This document shows, piece after piece, positions 49,201 to 57,795 of a stretch of DNA of 64,000 nucleotides. The first letter of the stretch is position 1; every line of letters begins with the position of its first letter. Origin of the DNA: Spisula solida. Its lineage: Eukaryota > Mollusca > Bivalvia > Venerida > Mactridae. The notes under the pieces were generated by a model, which did not search any database, was not told the origin of the DNA, and saw nothing but the letters and a program-made list of their open reading frames with translations. The DNA lies in contig OX365962.1 in the NCBI GenBank assembly GCA_947247005.1, forward strand, positions 6,483,201 to 6,547,200, written 5' to 3'. The translations under genes and the position numbers were made by a program.

Positions 49201-50629
49201 GCATGTTATCAGGTAAGATTTAAAGAGTATAAAACATTATGCATTAAAGTGTATATAATGCACTTTAATTAACCAAAGAACGGACGGCAAAAATGCATTT
49301 AAGTTACATTTTATTTGTAAACAAAGGCTAGTGTTATTGCTAATAAGTTGAATTGAATTGTTATCATCGACGGACTATAACTTCGCTTAAGTCAAGGGGG
49401 CTTACTCGTGATTCCTTAAATAAATTATTCGAGGATGATCCATTTCGAGTAATTTAACTTACTCAACTATGTTTAAGTTATCGTTATTAACTACTGTCAA
49501 AGTTTCCCCTTATACGTTACCGTCAACGCCGCTAATAATTTTAAAATTTGGGGCTAAACGTCCAGTTAATTCGTGTGTAAGTTCTACGCGCTAAATGTCG
49601 TAAATTCTCGGAAACAGCTATACATGCCGTAATGATTCACGTACGGTACTAAACGTCTTAGGTTTCGAATCCATGGTGCTAACATTAATGTCACAATCGT
49701 GCTACATGTAACCCGATTTTCTAAATTCCATAGCTTTCCGTGCGTGCGGTACACCTATTTTCCATTATACGGTGCTAAATGCGGACATCTTGATGGTTCT
49801 ATAAACATTGTACATCATGATTATACCATAGGTGTTCGTACAAAGTGCTTTGCTTTTTAGGTTTTATCATAATTATAAGATATTAAGAAGATTGCTATTT
49901 TTATGACATTTTCATACCACAAATTCGTTTGTAAAGAATTGCAAAGATTGATTGGTTAAAACACCTAAACTGTATGCTTCAAATGCCGTACTTTTCCGTA
50001 ATAAAATGTTCTAAATGTCGTACTTTTCCGTAATAAACTGTTCTAAATGCCGTACTCTTTTCCGTAATAAATTGTTCTAACTGCCTTACTTTTCCGCAAT
50101 ACACTGTTCTAAATGCTGGACTTTTCCACAATAAATTGTTCTAAATGTCGTACTTTTACGTAATAAACTGTTCTAATTGCCGTACTTGCCGTAAACGTAG
50201 ATACATGTTACACTTATATCAGTCCGTAGTGTGTAAATGGTACTAAATACCAGCGTACAACAGACGGAGGTCATTGTTAGCGAGTCTATTCGAAGAATAA
50301 GTAGAGCTATTGTTCTTATGAATACCCCCGGCGTCGGCGTCAGTGTCCGAGGCAGCGGTGGCGTTGGCGTCTCCTCACGTTAAAGTGATGTGGCAAGTTT
50401 CTATTGTCAATTTCAATTGTCAACGTATATCTGATATACTATTGGATGTACTAGTACTTCAATGAAACTTGGTATACAAACAGCTGATGTTAAGAGACTG
50501 ATTTAGACGGAAAGTTGGGCCGATGTGGTCAAGGTCACGGTTACTGAAAAAAGATGCATATGCATTTGGGATGATCACAAATTACTTACCGACCAATAAC
50601 GCGAAAATGTATCCGTAAAGAACTTTCAT
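34252..50629 (-). CDS. Gene B: secreted cysteine-free 190-aa protein encoded by eight exons including microexons
   Basis: Exons 50629-50590, 45945-45925, 42312-42253, 37888-37723, 37078-36903, 35975-35946, 35098-35060 and 34292-34252 join into 573 nt in one frame, ending at TAG 34252-34254. All introns are GT-AG with pyrimidine-rich acceptors. All junctions are phase 1 except the fourth, which is phase 2. The start MKVLYGYIFALLVG plus exon 2 (TAVSQN) forms a typical signal peptide with a likely cut after AVS. The mature part has no cysteine. Its first two thirds are basic and rich in Ser, Ala, Leu and Arg (LALRRGARIARPR); then come Ala/Pro repeats (PAVSALPAVSAPIPAG), a DPNTPDTPDL linker, and a Met/Asp-rich then acidic tail ending AEADGG. 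I recognise no family. Candidates worth considering are extracellular matrix, shell or byssus-type, or a secreted peptide precursor. Similarity of the last exons to gene A suggests a small family. Confidence 0.72.
34891..35010. repeat. Hairpin element in gene B intron 7
   Basis: ATTTGTGGATTTTTGGTGTA, AGATC and TTTATTTCAC pair with GTGAAATAAA, GATCTTACACCAAAATCAAC and AAAT. It ends 50 bp from exon 7. Confidence 0.7.
35060..35098 (-). CDS. Gene B exon 7, 39 nt
   Basis: Acceptor TGTTTTTACAG, donor GCAAG/GTACGA. Encodes VYAPRSMMGDMQQ, comparable to the APMDPDVMADLMEA segment of gene A. Confidence 0.68.
35398..35630. mobile_element. MITE family F, long copy
   Basis: ATCGCTGGCTTAGAATGAGA and the inverse TCTCATTTCAAGCCAGCGAT form the ends. 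The interior TCCATAGTAAAGAGTA and TTCTTGTTTTCTCAAAA is shared with 41690-41930. Confidence 0.72.
35759..35862 (-). mobile_element. Degraded tRNA-derived SINE (family S)
   Basis: GACGTCAGCTTTCTTATGAA, GGTATGAGTGC and GCGGGTCGCCAGATTTGACG resemble the better copies at 42718 and 62866. The B box is damaged. Confidence 0.5.
35946..35975 (-). CDS. Gene B exon 6, 30-nt microexon
   Basis: Acceptor TTTCTTTTCAG, donor TTTAG/GTAAGT. Encodes the DPNTPDTPDL linker; removing it would keep the frame. Confidence 0.7.
   Translation of the reverse strand, partial: TLTHRIPLI
36310..36840. repeat. ~20-bp GAACGAAATGAAACTGGAGT array
   Basis: About 530 bp of purine-rich plus-strand repeats. On the gene B strand this is a long pyrimidine-rich tract (TTTCATTTCGTTC) in the intron between exons 5 and 6. 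The Phe/Ser-rich minus-strand frames are artefacts. Confidence 0.9.
36903..37078 (-). CDS. Gene B exon 5
   Basis: 176 nt, acceptor TTTTGTTTTAG, donor CCGG/GTATGT. The phase-2 entry matches exon 4. Encodes the Ala/Pro-rich segment and AGIPAHGTTMLFDRP. A second AG 26 nt downstream would shift the frame. Confidence 0.72.
37624..37715 (-). mobile_element. 3' end of a dispersed element with GAAGAAGAAG edge
   Basis: The minus strand reads TGATATTCTCGTAGGTCTTG, TGGCCTTTTGAATTTTAAAT and AACTTCTTCTTC, matching the end of the element at 29905-30340. It stops just 8 bp beyond the donor side of gene B exon 4. Confidence 0.6.
37723..37888 (-). CDS. Gene B exon 4
   Basis: 166 nt. Only one frame is open. 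Acceptor TGTCTTTCAG and donor GCTAG/GTAAGA. Encodes the Ser/Leu/Arg-rich core with SLSLTDLLSRAG and ALRRGARIAR. Confidence 0.75.
38125..38225. repeat. ~50-bp direct duplication
   Basis: GTGTACACATTAACGAATAC, GTCAC and CCTAACT occur twice in a row. Confidence 0.75.
38268..38465. mobile_element. MITE family E, copy 1
   Basis: Shares CATCACAATTCCTTCTGATA, TCACAAACTG and GAGTACATCGCCGAGGCAAA with 41316-41548. The left end appears truncated. Confidence 0.65.
38466..40499. other. Gene B intron 3, no exon seen
   Basis: Contains a small hairpin at 39235-39310 (AATGATTAAAGAGG with AGTCATTAAAA). Otherwise unique, with no open frame bracketed by splice sites. Confidence 0.4.
40500..40556. repeat. AAT microsatellite
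   Basis: Interrupted run of AAT/AATAAA units. Confidence 0.9.
40621..40880. repeat. ~45-bp tandem repeat (AACTCTTTAGTTTGGAGATA)
   Basis: About six diverged units, each ending TACACTAAAATT. Confidence 0.75.
41316..41548. mobile_element. MITE family E, copy 2
   Basis: The left end AAGCCTAGGTCCCACTGAGG and CATCGGCGATGT is inverted at the right as ACATCGCCGAGGC and CTCAGTTGGATATAGGCTT. Confidence 0.75.
41690..41930. mobile_element. MITE family F, partial copy
   Basis: The right end TACTTACGACCTTCTTATTC and TAAGCCAACGATCG, and the interior TCCATAAGTAAAGAGTAA, match 35398-35630. The left end is not preserved. Confidence 0.55.
41955..42165. repeat. ~42-bp tandem repeat (AAAATAGGATGTTTTTCTAAC)
   Basis: Five units with TTTTTCTAACAATGTTTTTT and CTGAAAA, ending about 90 bp from gene B exon 3. 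Confidence 0.85.
42253..42312 (-). CDS. Gene B exon 3
   Basis: 60 nt, phase 1 to phase 1, acceptor TCTCTTTTCAG and donor AAATG/GTGAGA. It encodes LSLLQGLHGQPRILQLRRN. The +0 frame (Tyr-rich) is also open, but it does not join with the neighbours in frame. Confidence 0.65.
42718..42842 (-). mobile_element. tRNA-derived SINE, family S
   Basis: Minus strand: A-box region TAGCTCATTTGGTTAGAGC, then GTCGCCAGATTAGAGG in inverse, then B box GGGTTCAAATAC. A conserved non-tRNA body follows (GAAAGCTGACTGGCAAATAA). Not a tRNA gene, because the acceptor stem is not closed. Confidence 0.75.
42843..43357. other. Gene B intron 2, no feature
   Basis: Unique AT-rich DNA. Confidence 0.35.
43358..43967. repeat. 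305-bp tandem duplication, two copies
   Basis: Copies 43358-43662 and 43663-43967 share CTGATAATCGATAAACAACA, GCCGAGCGGTAAGTGAAAGC and GGCAACACCCAAGTCCTTAA. They differ only at scattered positions. Confidence 0.9.
43968..45924. other. Gene B intron 2, remaining part
   Basis: Unique AT-rich sequence. No exon that improves the gene B reading was found. Confidence 0.4.
45925..45945 (-). CDS. Gene B exon 2, 21-nt microexon
   Basis: The acceptor is ATTCATTTCAG and the donor is AAACC/GTAAGT. In phase 1 it supplies TAVSQN, completing the signal peptide and its cleavage site. That independent fit is the main support for such a short exon. Confidence 0.65.
46044..46365. repeat. ~30-bp tandem repeat (CCTAGTTTCAGCAATAAAGA)
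   Basis: About ten units with GCTGAATGACCTAGTTTCAG. It begins about 100 bp 5' of microexon 2 on the gene B strand. Confidence 0.85.
46366..47342. other. Gene B intron 1, no feature
   Basis: The plus-strand frame at 47053-47367 overlaps a hairpin and has no coding character I trust. Confidence 0.35.
47343..47406. repeat. Perfect-but-one hairpin, 24-bp arms
   Basis: CTCGACCAGAGAAACAATTC and TATA pair with TATA and GAATTGTTACTCTGGTCGAG. Confidence 0.8.
47440..47900. repeat. Irregular repeat of tRNA T-arm-like GGGCTCGAACCCGCG motif
   Basis: GGGCTCGAATTCGCG, GGGACTCGAAACCGCG, GAGCTCGAACCCACG, GGGCTTGAACCCGAATC, AGGCTTGAAGCCGCA and CACGAATCCGCATTATTCC recur every 45-130 bp. The motif resembles a reversed B box but lacks A-box partners. 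Confidence 0.5.
47990..48072. mobile_element. MITE family E, fragment
   Basis: CACGAGGAACCTGTTCCC, GGAGGCAATAACTGCTCAGT and TACCTAGGCTTTA match the right ends at 38268 and 41316. Confidence 0.6.
48073..48694. other. No recognisable feature
   Basis: Unique AT-rich sequence in gene B intron 1. Confidence 0.35.
48695..48965 (+). mobile_element. tRNA-derived SINE, second family
   Basis: GAGGTGGTCTAGAGGTAGGG is A-box-like and GTCCGGGTTCGATTC is a good B box 38 nt later, followed by a ~190-bp body ending TGACCTGGGGGTAAATG. There is no closed acceptor stem. Confidence 0.6.
48966..49979. other. No recognisable feature
   Basis: Unique sequence. AAAGTGTATATAATGCACTTT at 49245 is a short palindrome. 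Confidence 0.35.
49980..50185. repeat. ~32-bp tandem repeat (GCCGTACTTTTCCGTAATAA)
   Basis: Six units of GCCGTACTTTTCCGTAATAA followed by ACTGTTCTAAAT. Confidence 0.9.
50300..50585. mobile_element. Dispersed element with GGCGTCGGCGTCAGTG
   Basis: GCGTCGGCGTCAGTG, GGTGGCGTTGGCGTCTCC, TTCAATGAAACTTGGTATAC and GGTCAAGGTCACGGTTACT are in the order I recall from a common bivalve repeat. It ends at the donor of gene B exon 1. Confidence 0.5.
50590..50629 (-). CDS. Gene B exon 1 (signal peptide start)
   Basis: ACACACAATGAAAG gives the ATG, with A at -3. Thirteen codons form Met-Lys plus a hydrophobic core, followed by the strong donor GTCG/GTAAGT. Confidence 0.72.
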
Positions 50630-52429
50630 TGTGTGTAAAACAAGTTAACAAAGTAACAAAAATAAGTAGAAAGTCAACAACTTCTGAAAACGGTTCCTTT
50701 CACAAATGGATAATATCACAGACGCTGCGGGAATCGAGAAAGAAAACAAAACCAAAATTCCCTTCAACAAAATAAAACGCACAAAACGTGACCCAGGCGT
50801 GTACCTTATCCCAAATGAAAATATTTTGCAACGGTCAATATATATCCGCCCTGAACAGAGTGCTCATTAAAGTCACCGGGGCTAAGGTTAACGCTAAGAC
50901 ATCTTTCCCTGTGATTGATATTTGTGAGTATTTTATGACCAAACAACAAATATATGATGATTAATAATGAATAATTCCCTGCATATAACTCTATGAATGC
51001 CGCGGATGTAATTTGTATTCGCACAATGTAGGCGGTAGTTAGCTAGTATAGTTAGCGTCTATAGCTTTTAGTTATTTTTTCTGTCATAATTGGGGATAAT
51101 TGCTCCGGGAAACCTGGGGGAGTATCTATTAAAATGTCCAAAATGGTTTGTTTTTAGCCATTCAACGTGTCAATATCTTTATGTACGCATCTTTGGAATT
51201 CACTATACATTGTATATTAGCCACAGTTATAAGGGCATGCACTTTTTTGCGCTCGACACATACAATCGTAGTACGTGGCCATTCGGTTTATCCTGCCTAA
51301 TTGGCCAATGACCTCCTGTTTTCGAGGGAATAGACAGAAAGTTAGCGTGAAAGAATGAATCCGTGTGCGACGTCCAAGCTCTTTAATTTCGACTAGACTT
51401 ATTGGTTCTTTAGGCTGGTATTACATGTGTACGCGGTCGAATTCGCGTCGGCGTTCCGTGTCCGGGCTCTGCATACTCCGTGTATCCGCTTAGTAGCATA
51501 TCGGTGTATATGTATTTTTATTCAAAGCATCGTGGAATGCATAAGGAACTTATACAAAAGAATGAAATAATTTATGTTCCTGTTTTTTTACATTTTTAAC
51601 ATCAATGTGCATGTTGATTCTATGTTATTTTATAAAACATTGCACCGCACTATGTCGTTTCAGTGTTTTAGTGCGTTTGGATTTTTGTGGTCAAACCCGA
51701 AGTGTGTTCAACACCAACGTACGTTCTTTAATTCCTACAATCTTCACATACCTAATTGATGAACAAAAACAATGACAGAAGCACTAAGTTTTTGATCGAC
51801 GTTCGTTTACTGTGTTCGCTTGTGTGAAAAACACTTACTAAGCAGTTTTTTCGCAGACACCGTATGCGAACGACATATGCGAGCGCATAACTTGGAGATC
51901 CAACGGTTTTTAACCAGCTCGAATTTTTGCGGAACCGGACATGCGGATAATTATGCAGAGCGGACGCGGAAACATAAAATACCTGCCTTAAAGTGGCCGG
52001 TGTATGACACCGTTACACTCAATACTACCTCAAGTTCATCTCTAGTTGGATGGGAAACATTGACAAGCGTTTCTGAAACGCCAGCCGAGATTCGAACCTG
52101 GAACCTCTAGATTGGTAGTCGTGCAAATAATGTGTGATATTTTCGTATACCTAAAATGTAACGACCACCCATGGAGACAACAAATTTAATCTATTTTGAC
52201 TGGTGGTCGCTTGCAGCACGTCAAAGATAATTGAAAACTTGTATGATGGGCGATCAAAGTGTGATTCTTGTCCACTGGGTCTTGCTCCTGTTATATATGA
52301 CTGACGAAGGCGACGGTCTGTTTTAGCGGGTGGTCGAGTTTTTTTTGTAGCTGTTCGGTTTCATGTTTACTTGCGCATTTGTTGTTGTTGTCATTGTGAC
52401 GTTTGCTCTGTTTGTGCAGTTTGTACTCT
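50630..52429. other. 5' flank of gene B and intergenic
   Basis: No clear TATA box or initiator could be assigned upstream of 50629. A B-box-like motif on the minus strand (AGGTTCGAATCTCGGC, about 52083-52100 read in reverse) hints at another SINE relic. The plus frame 51820-52110 ends in it and is not supported. Confidence 0.35.
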
Positions 52430-52679
52430 GGGATGGTATCCATAAAACGCATCTTGAGGGAAAACTTAAATATCTTTACTTAAGTTAGAAAAAATGAGCT
52501 GCTCATATTTCTCAAGATACAAAGAAAAACTTATGTTTTCTTTGTTTATTATTGTAGCTCTTTGCAAAATGGCTTTAAAAATGATATGAAGAGTAATTTT
52601 GATTTTCCTATTACTCGATATTTTGCAGATTTTCAGAAAAATCTAAGTTTTCCCTTAACATGATTTGTGAATACCACCA
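52430..52679. mobile_element. MITE family A, diverged copy
   Basis: GGGATGGTATCCATAAAACG and CATCTTGAGGGAAAACTTAA are inverted as AAGTTTTCCCTTAACATGAT and TTGTGAATACCACC. The interior TTTGCAAAATGGCTTTAAAA corresponds to copy 53731. Confidence 0.6.
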
Positions 52680-52766
52680 CAAACAGCTGTTTCTCTGTTT
52701 CCGTCCATGTTTTATCGTTTTGCTTGAGTTTAACTTCTGGTAGAAAGTCCTACGGTCTGTTCATCT

Positions 52767-53002
52767 GGGTACTGTTTTATTAAAGCACTTGCGGAAATCT
52801 TTACTTACGCTCAAATTTCATTCTTTGACATCCTTAACAAATACTAATTTAGACATAATATGGTTTGTAGAAGTTCATGAAATGGCTCATTATGCACATT
52901 GAACATCCAGTTATCACAGTTCATAGTTATGAAAGAATTTATATAAAATATATATTTTGGCGTAATTTTACGGTTTGTAAGTGCTTCGATAAAACAGTAC
53001 CC
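52767..53002. mobile_element. MITE family G
   Basis: GGGTACTGTTTTATTAAAGC and ACTTGCGG are inverted as TAAGTGCTTCGATAAAACAG and TACCC. Fragments are near 10575 and 57855. Confidence 0.78.
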
Positions 53003-53324
53003 TAGAGATGTGGTACTGCAGTCCTCCATGATTGATGAAATATTGACGAGTTTGCACCCCGTATATCGATATCAATTTAAAATAAAGTAAATTCACGTAC
53101 TATGACGATATAGGTATATGTTGCAAACTGTTTTACATGTATATCGTAGTTTGTATAATATTAACAACTAAGAACGACAATATGAATGTATGTTCAGGCT
53201 AATGTAATTTTATTGATAAGTATACTTCTATACATGCAAACACCGGTTAAGTAGTACATAAAAAGCATAAAACAATATATATGATAGTTTTCATACAATG
53301 ATAACAAGTGATGTTTTTAAAACA

Positions 53325-53577
53325 TGTATGTCCCAGTGGCAGCCCAAGATCCAGAAATGGTAAATGTCACAGTGACCTTGGCCTTTGACCTACTGACCTA
53401 CGGATCAATAGGGGCCATCTACTATTGCCAGTCAATCTCCATGTAAAGTTGGAAGATACTAGGGGAAAATGTTCTTTAGTTGTTCAACGGAAACCATTTG
53501 GTCTACTAACAGACAGACCGACCGAACGACATGTGCAAAGCAATATACCCACTCATCAAAGATAGGGGGTATAAATA
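53325..53577. mobile_element. Bivalve-type dispersed element, copy 1
   Basis: GTCACAGTGACCTTGGCCTT, CAATAGGGGCCATCTACTA, GGAAACCATTTGGTCTAC and GACATGTGCAAAGCAATATA occur in the same order as in 63420-63785. No coding capacity. Confidence 0.7.
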
Positions 53578-53730
53578 TTAGTTAAATATAAGTTCTTAAT
53601 GCAAATAAGAGAAAGATAACACGAGTTTTAAAATATCACTCTTGTTCCGTAGCATTCGTGGAGTTCAAACACACGTTTGACGGTATAGTACAACCTCTCC
53701 AGAGCGGCCCTATATATGGATAAAACATCT

Positions 53731-53991
53731 GGGCCGGTATTTATAAAGCATCTTAAGTGAAAACTAAATTATTTTGACTTAAGATAAAATATTGAGCTGA
53801 CCATATTTCACAAGAAACTAAAAATAACCCATGGTTTCTATATGATTACTGTAGCTTTTTACATAATGCTTCTAAACAATGTAAATAATTGTTAATATTA
53901 GTTTTCCTGTTTAGCTGATACACATAAGCAAAATTTGAGATTTTAAGAAAATTCTAAGTTTTCACTTAAGATGCTTTATAAATACCGACCC
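53731..53991. mobile_element. MITE family A, copy 2
   Basis: GGGCCGGTATTTATAAAGCA and TCTTAAGTGAAAACTAA are inverted as TTTTCACTTAAGATGCTTTA and TAAATACCGACCC. Confidence 0.8.
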
Positions 53992-54249
53992 TTTATAACA
54001 ACACCTTCAAAAACCATGAGCAAATATTTACTATAAATTTAACCACTTAGAGCCACAAACTCTCAAAACTTGCAAAACTTCCATAAGTCGATGTTTACAA
54101 GAATGTTAACATTTAAGTTGTAGAGTAACCATCTCTACACAACGACCAAACTTTGCAGCTCCCAAAGAATGTTGTGTCACAGAGGTTGACTGTATATGAA
54201 AACATATCATGGAATCATGGAAATATTTTTTAACGGGTATTTACACAAG

Positions 54250-54950
54250 TATGACATATGAATGAAAACCATCACAGTACGAGTAATAACAAGGAATAAT
54301 ACCACATACATATGGTTGATATACAAATACAAAGATTTAAGTTCACAAAAATAGCGATGAGGCAAACCATGTATATATACGACTGTACAAGTAGAACAAA
54401 TGCAGATTACACATATTGGTAATCTAACTCTAGCAAATTCACGCAGCATTGTAACATGGCCAAAAGAAATTCACGTTTGCTAATTGCTCATTTTCTATTG
54501 AAGATACATTTGTACATCAATATAAAGTAAACTTCATATTGTAATAGATCAAGCTATTCCTACAATATGATGCCTTGTCGATTACAAACAAAAAAGATAT
54601 GAAGGTCCCTGCTTGAAAACCATCCCAGAATAATAACAAGGAAATAACACATGGTAAATATACAAATACAATGAGTTCAGTTCACAAAAAATTGCGAAAA
54701 TGCAAAACATGTATACATGTATGTACAAGTAGAAGAAATGCAGATAAAACATATTGGCCAGTAATCCTAATCTGGTAAAGTGACAATACATCACAAAATC
54801 GCGTTTGCTAATAGCTCATTTCCTGTCGAAGAAAAATTGGAGTTAATTTACTTAATTGTATCTTGTAATAGAGCAAGACATTTCCTACAAAACGATTCAT
54901 TGGTGATTAAAATTGGGAGTAAAAATAAAAAAAGTTGTATGCACAATTTG
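54250..54950. repeat. ~350-bp tandem duplication downstream of TRIM-like gene 2
   Basis: AATAACAAGGAA, AGTTCACAAAAA, GTACAAGTAGAA, CATATTGG and GTTTGCTAATWGCTCATTT recur 350 bp apart. The two copies are noticeably diverged. Confidence 0.8.
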
Positions 54951-55677
54951 GAAGTTCCTGCATGAACCACAGTTCGTACATTCTGTCATTTTTCTGCTAC
55001 ACCAGTTGAATATTAGTAATACGAGCAAAGATTTTTTTTAAAATCATATCAAAATGATTTCTTGCAACACCGAAATAACCATTCTATGAATGGCTGACCA
55101 ATGAGTTTTTCACACATTTTTGGTACTTTGCAAAAGATCTGCCGTGTGTTAAAATAGCATTTTCTACGGGCTCTTGCGGAAGTTTCTTTTCCTTTTAATG
55201 CATCACAGAATGAGTTATCATAATGTTATCAATAAAACACATGTGAAGGTTAATAACAACAACAACAATAAAACAGTTACCGAACAATGACCGCAGTAAA
55301 TGACACTGGACCGAATATACAACCGCAGTCTCGGACACAAGCTTATACAATGCTGATAGTTAACAGTGTGTATAACATTAAACTTTATTATGTATGAAAG
55401 ATTGAGGCCATATCCTAAAATTTTCATGTGTCATTAGAACACCCCAACACTCGAACACAACAAATATATCAAACAAAACGTATCATTAGAGACGAAATAC
55501 AAACTACGGCACGCACAGCCTCAATTCAGCATCCATTCATTTACGTACTGATATTTTTATTTTATTTCACGTCATATTACTGTCACAATTATATATGTCC
55601 AGATGCACAAGGCTGCTTCTATCCAATACATATACATGTCACCATACAGTTCATTTACCACACTAAGTCACATCTGT
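54951..55677. other. 3' flank of TRIM-like gene 2
   Basis: An ATTATT-rich region with a minus-strand AATAAA near 55385 that could serve as a poly(A) signal. An AATAAA also overlaps the stop codon itself. Confidence 0.4.
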
Positions 55678-57225
55678 TTATTCTGATAGTATGTTGTACA
55701 GTGTTAACTTCCGGGATCCGATTGCACTATTAGAGACAACAAGCCTTTTGCTGTCCTTAGATACGGCAACAATACGAGGGTACTTCATATGCACCTGGTG
55801 TGATGACAATACACGGCCAGCAGGAGTAATCTCTACTAACGATGATGCAGAGTTACTGCCAACAAATACGTGATCATATGGCCCAAACACTACACCACAT
55901 GGTTTCTTGATCAGACTATCCTGGATAACAACCTTCTCACCCGTCTGAACATCATATATAAATACCGTATCTGCTTCCCTGTCAGTCAACACGACTTTAT
56001 CCTGACCGCGTATATAGGTACAGACGCTAGTGGATATTGGATATTTCTTTGAAGGAAACGCGATATCTAAATATTTCTCTTCACCAGACATTGATACAAT
56101 ACGTACTGGTGTATTGTGATCTATAGTACCGACAACAAAGTTCTCCTTATCCTTTATACTTATAGAGAAGTATTTATCACTGACCTTACATGTTCTATTC
56201 AACGTTATTTCATTTGATTTACTCACATGAAGAAAGTAGAGTCTGTAGGCGCCGCCCGATGTTATAGCAACCTCCTCATCAGACACACAAACTACACTAT
56301 GAGGATACTGGTATGGTAGTTTAAATGCCACCTTTAGGTCCAGATTCTCATCATACAACAAACATTTACCATTATGATTGTCCACCGCTACTAGTCTACC
56401 ATCAAGAAGAAAATCTAGCCCGCTGTAGAGCGGCTCTCCCACATCATCGCCCGTCTGTTTTAAATTAATGGAAGCAATTTGCTCAAGCCTTGTTGTCTTG
56501 GGTATGATGTATTCTATCTGTAACTTTCTCGATGTCAGTTCAGAAACTACATTCGAACTCAATTCATCAATGTGTTTGTCAAAGTTACATGAAACACTTA
56601 ATGTCTCCAAATCTGCGCATAACGAATTCGCGGTTTTCATTTCATTATTTATTGTTTCTCTCATACTGTGCGCGGTTATGAATTGTTGCGATGGTGTTCC
56701 ATTTGTAATAACTTTGTCAATAGTTTCCAAAGAGCTTTTCATGTTCTTCATTTTAGATTCACATTCAACTTGTCTCTTTGTCCACTCCGTTGTAGTTTTG
56801 TCACGATATGTGTTTGCGTCTTTAATTACATTCTTAGCAAATTGGTCAAACATCTGATTGAAATGTGTTTTCATTTTAGCTAATTTATCGGGTATACTTT
56901 GAACATCGTCCGATAAACACGAGTTTGCATCCTTCAAATTTCCAACAGCTTTACTTGTTTTTAATATAGCTTTCTGTAGATTAACATTCAACGTTTCACA
57001 TTGGCCTTTATCGGTGGCATTTTTTATCTCGACAATTTTCTTACACGATCTGTGATCTACTATGCTGCACGTGGTGCAAAGTAAGGATTTATCATCTTCA
57101 CAGTAGAATTTATACCGTTTATCGTGTTTCTTACAGATATCCAGTCCGTTCATGTCAATCTCTTTTACTTTAGTTTCGCAGTTTTGTTCGACACGTCCGC
57201 CCACTTCTTTGTTGCTTTCCGCCAT
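55678..57225 (-). CDS. TRIM-like gene 2: single-exon B-box/coiled-coil/propeller protein (515 aa)
   Basis: One uninterrupted frame from ATG 57225 to TAA 55678-55680. A single B-box 2 spans residues 31-58 with Cys31, His34, Cys42, Asp45, Cys50, Cys53 and His58. The expected second His is replaced by a KKIVEI run, so the last zinc ligand is unclear. About 70-250 is Lys/Glu/Asn-rich helix of coiled-coil type. About 265-515 carries propeller-like repeats (LLDGRLVAVDNHNGKCLLYD, VVLTDREADTVFIYD, HVFVGSNSASSLVEIT, RLVVSNSAIGSRKLTLYN). There is no RING and no B-box 1. The intron-less form and the shared domain order with gene 1 fit the large bivalve family; the specific role is unknown. Start context is AAAAATGG. 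Confidence 0.9.
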   Translation of the reverse strand: MAESNKEVGGRVEQNCETKVKEIDMNGLDICKKHDKRYKFYCEDDKSLLCTTCSIVDHRSCKKIVEIKNATDKGQCETLNVNLQKAILKTSKAVGNLKDANSCLSDDVQSIPDKLAKMKTHFNQMFDQFAKNVIKDANTYRDKTTTEWTKRQVECESKMKNMKSSLETIDKVITNGTPSQQFITAHSMRETINNEMKTANSLCADLETLSVSCNFDKHIDELSSNVVSELTSRKLQIEYIIPKTTRLEQIASINLKQTGDDVGEPLYSGLDFLLDGRLVAVDNHNGKCLLYDENLDLKVAFKLPYQYPHSVVCVSDEEVAITSGGAYRLYFLHVSKSNEITLNRTCKVSDKYFSISIKDKENFVVGTIDHNTPVRIVSMSGEEKYLDIAFPSKKYPISTSVCTYIRGQDKVVLTDREADTVFIYDVQTGEKVVIQDSLIKKPCGVVFGPYDHVFVGSNSASSLVEITPAGRVLSSHQVHMKYPRIVAVSKDSKRLVVSNSAIGSRKLTLYNILSE

Positions 57226-57599
57226 TTTTGAAAACTCTTATTTTCTCCTTCAATATATATCAAGTAAATATGAAATATATGTAATTATGTGTACGTGAAG
57301 ACAAAATCCTGACGTACGAGATTCAGTTAAAACAATTACTACCATGCATTATTATCTGTAAGAGCAATGATGTTAGTTAAAAACTATAATGCCAGAAATA
57401 CAAAACATCTAATTCTAATCACAGTTGTGTCTGTTAAGATTGAACTAGAAGTGAAGTAGGAATATAATTGAAATTCTAACACAACCAGTAGTTTCACCTA
57501 TGTACATAGAAGAAACTAATATGTGCATGAATTACCTTTAAAACAAATTTTCGGTAAATTATAAACTAATAAAATAATGCAATGGTTACTATGTACTGA
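57226..57599. other. 5' flank of TRIM-like gene 2
   Basis: AT-rich DNA with TATATATCAAG near 57250-57260. No promoter motif can be assigned with confidence. Confidence 0.35.
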
Positions 57600-57795
57600 T
57601 GTTGTCAAATGCAGAATATTGGCTATGATAGAATCGAAATAATAAATATTTACCTGTGTGTTTATCAATACTAAGCTCAATCACGTGTTCGGATGCGTAC
57701 ATTAAATCACTCGTGCTACGCAATCGAGATATAATTACTACGTATCCGAACCCGTGACTGAGCTTTATTATACGATAAAACACAGTACATATTCA
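57600..57795. mobile_element. Hairpin MITE family C, copy 2
   Basis: Shares TAGAATCGAAATAATAAATA and TGCGTACATTAAATCACTCG with 8770-8955. Inner arms AGCTCAATCACGTGTTCGGA and TCCGAACCCGTGACTGAGCT pair. Confidence 0.68.
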
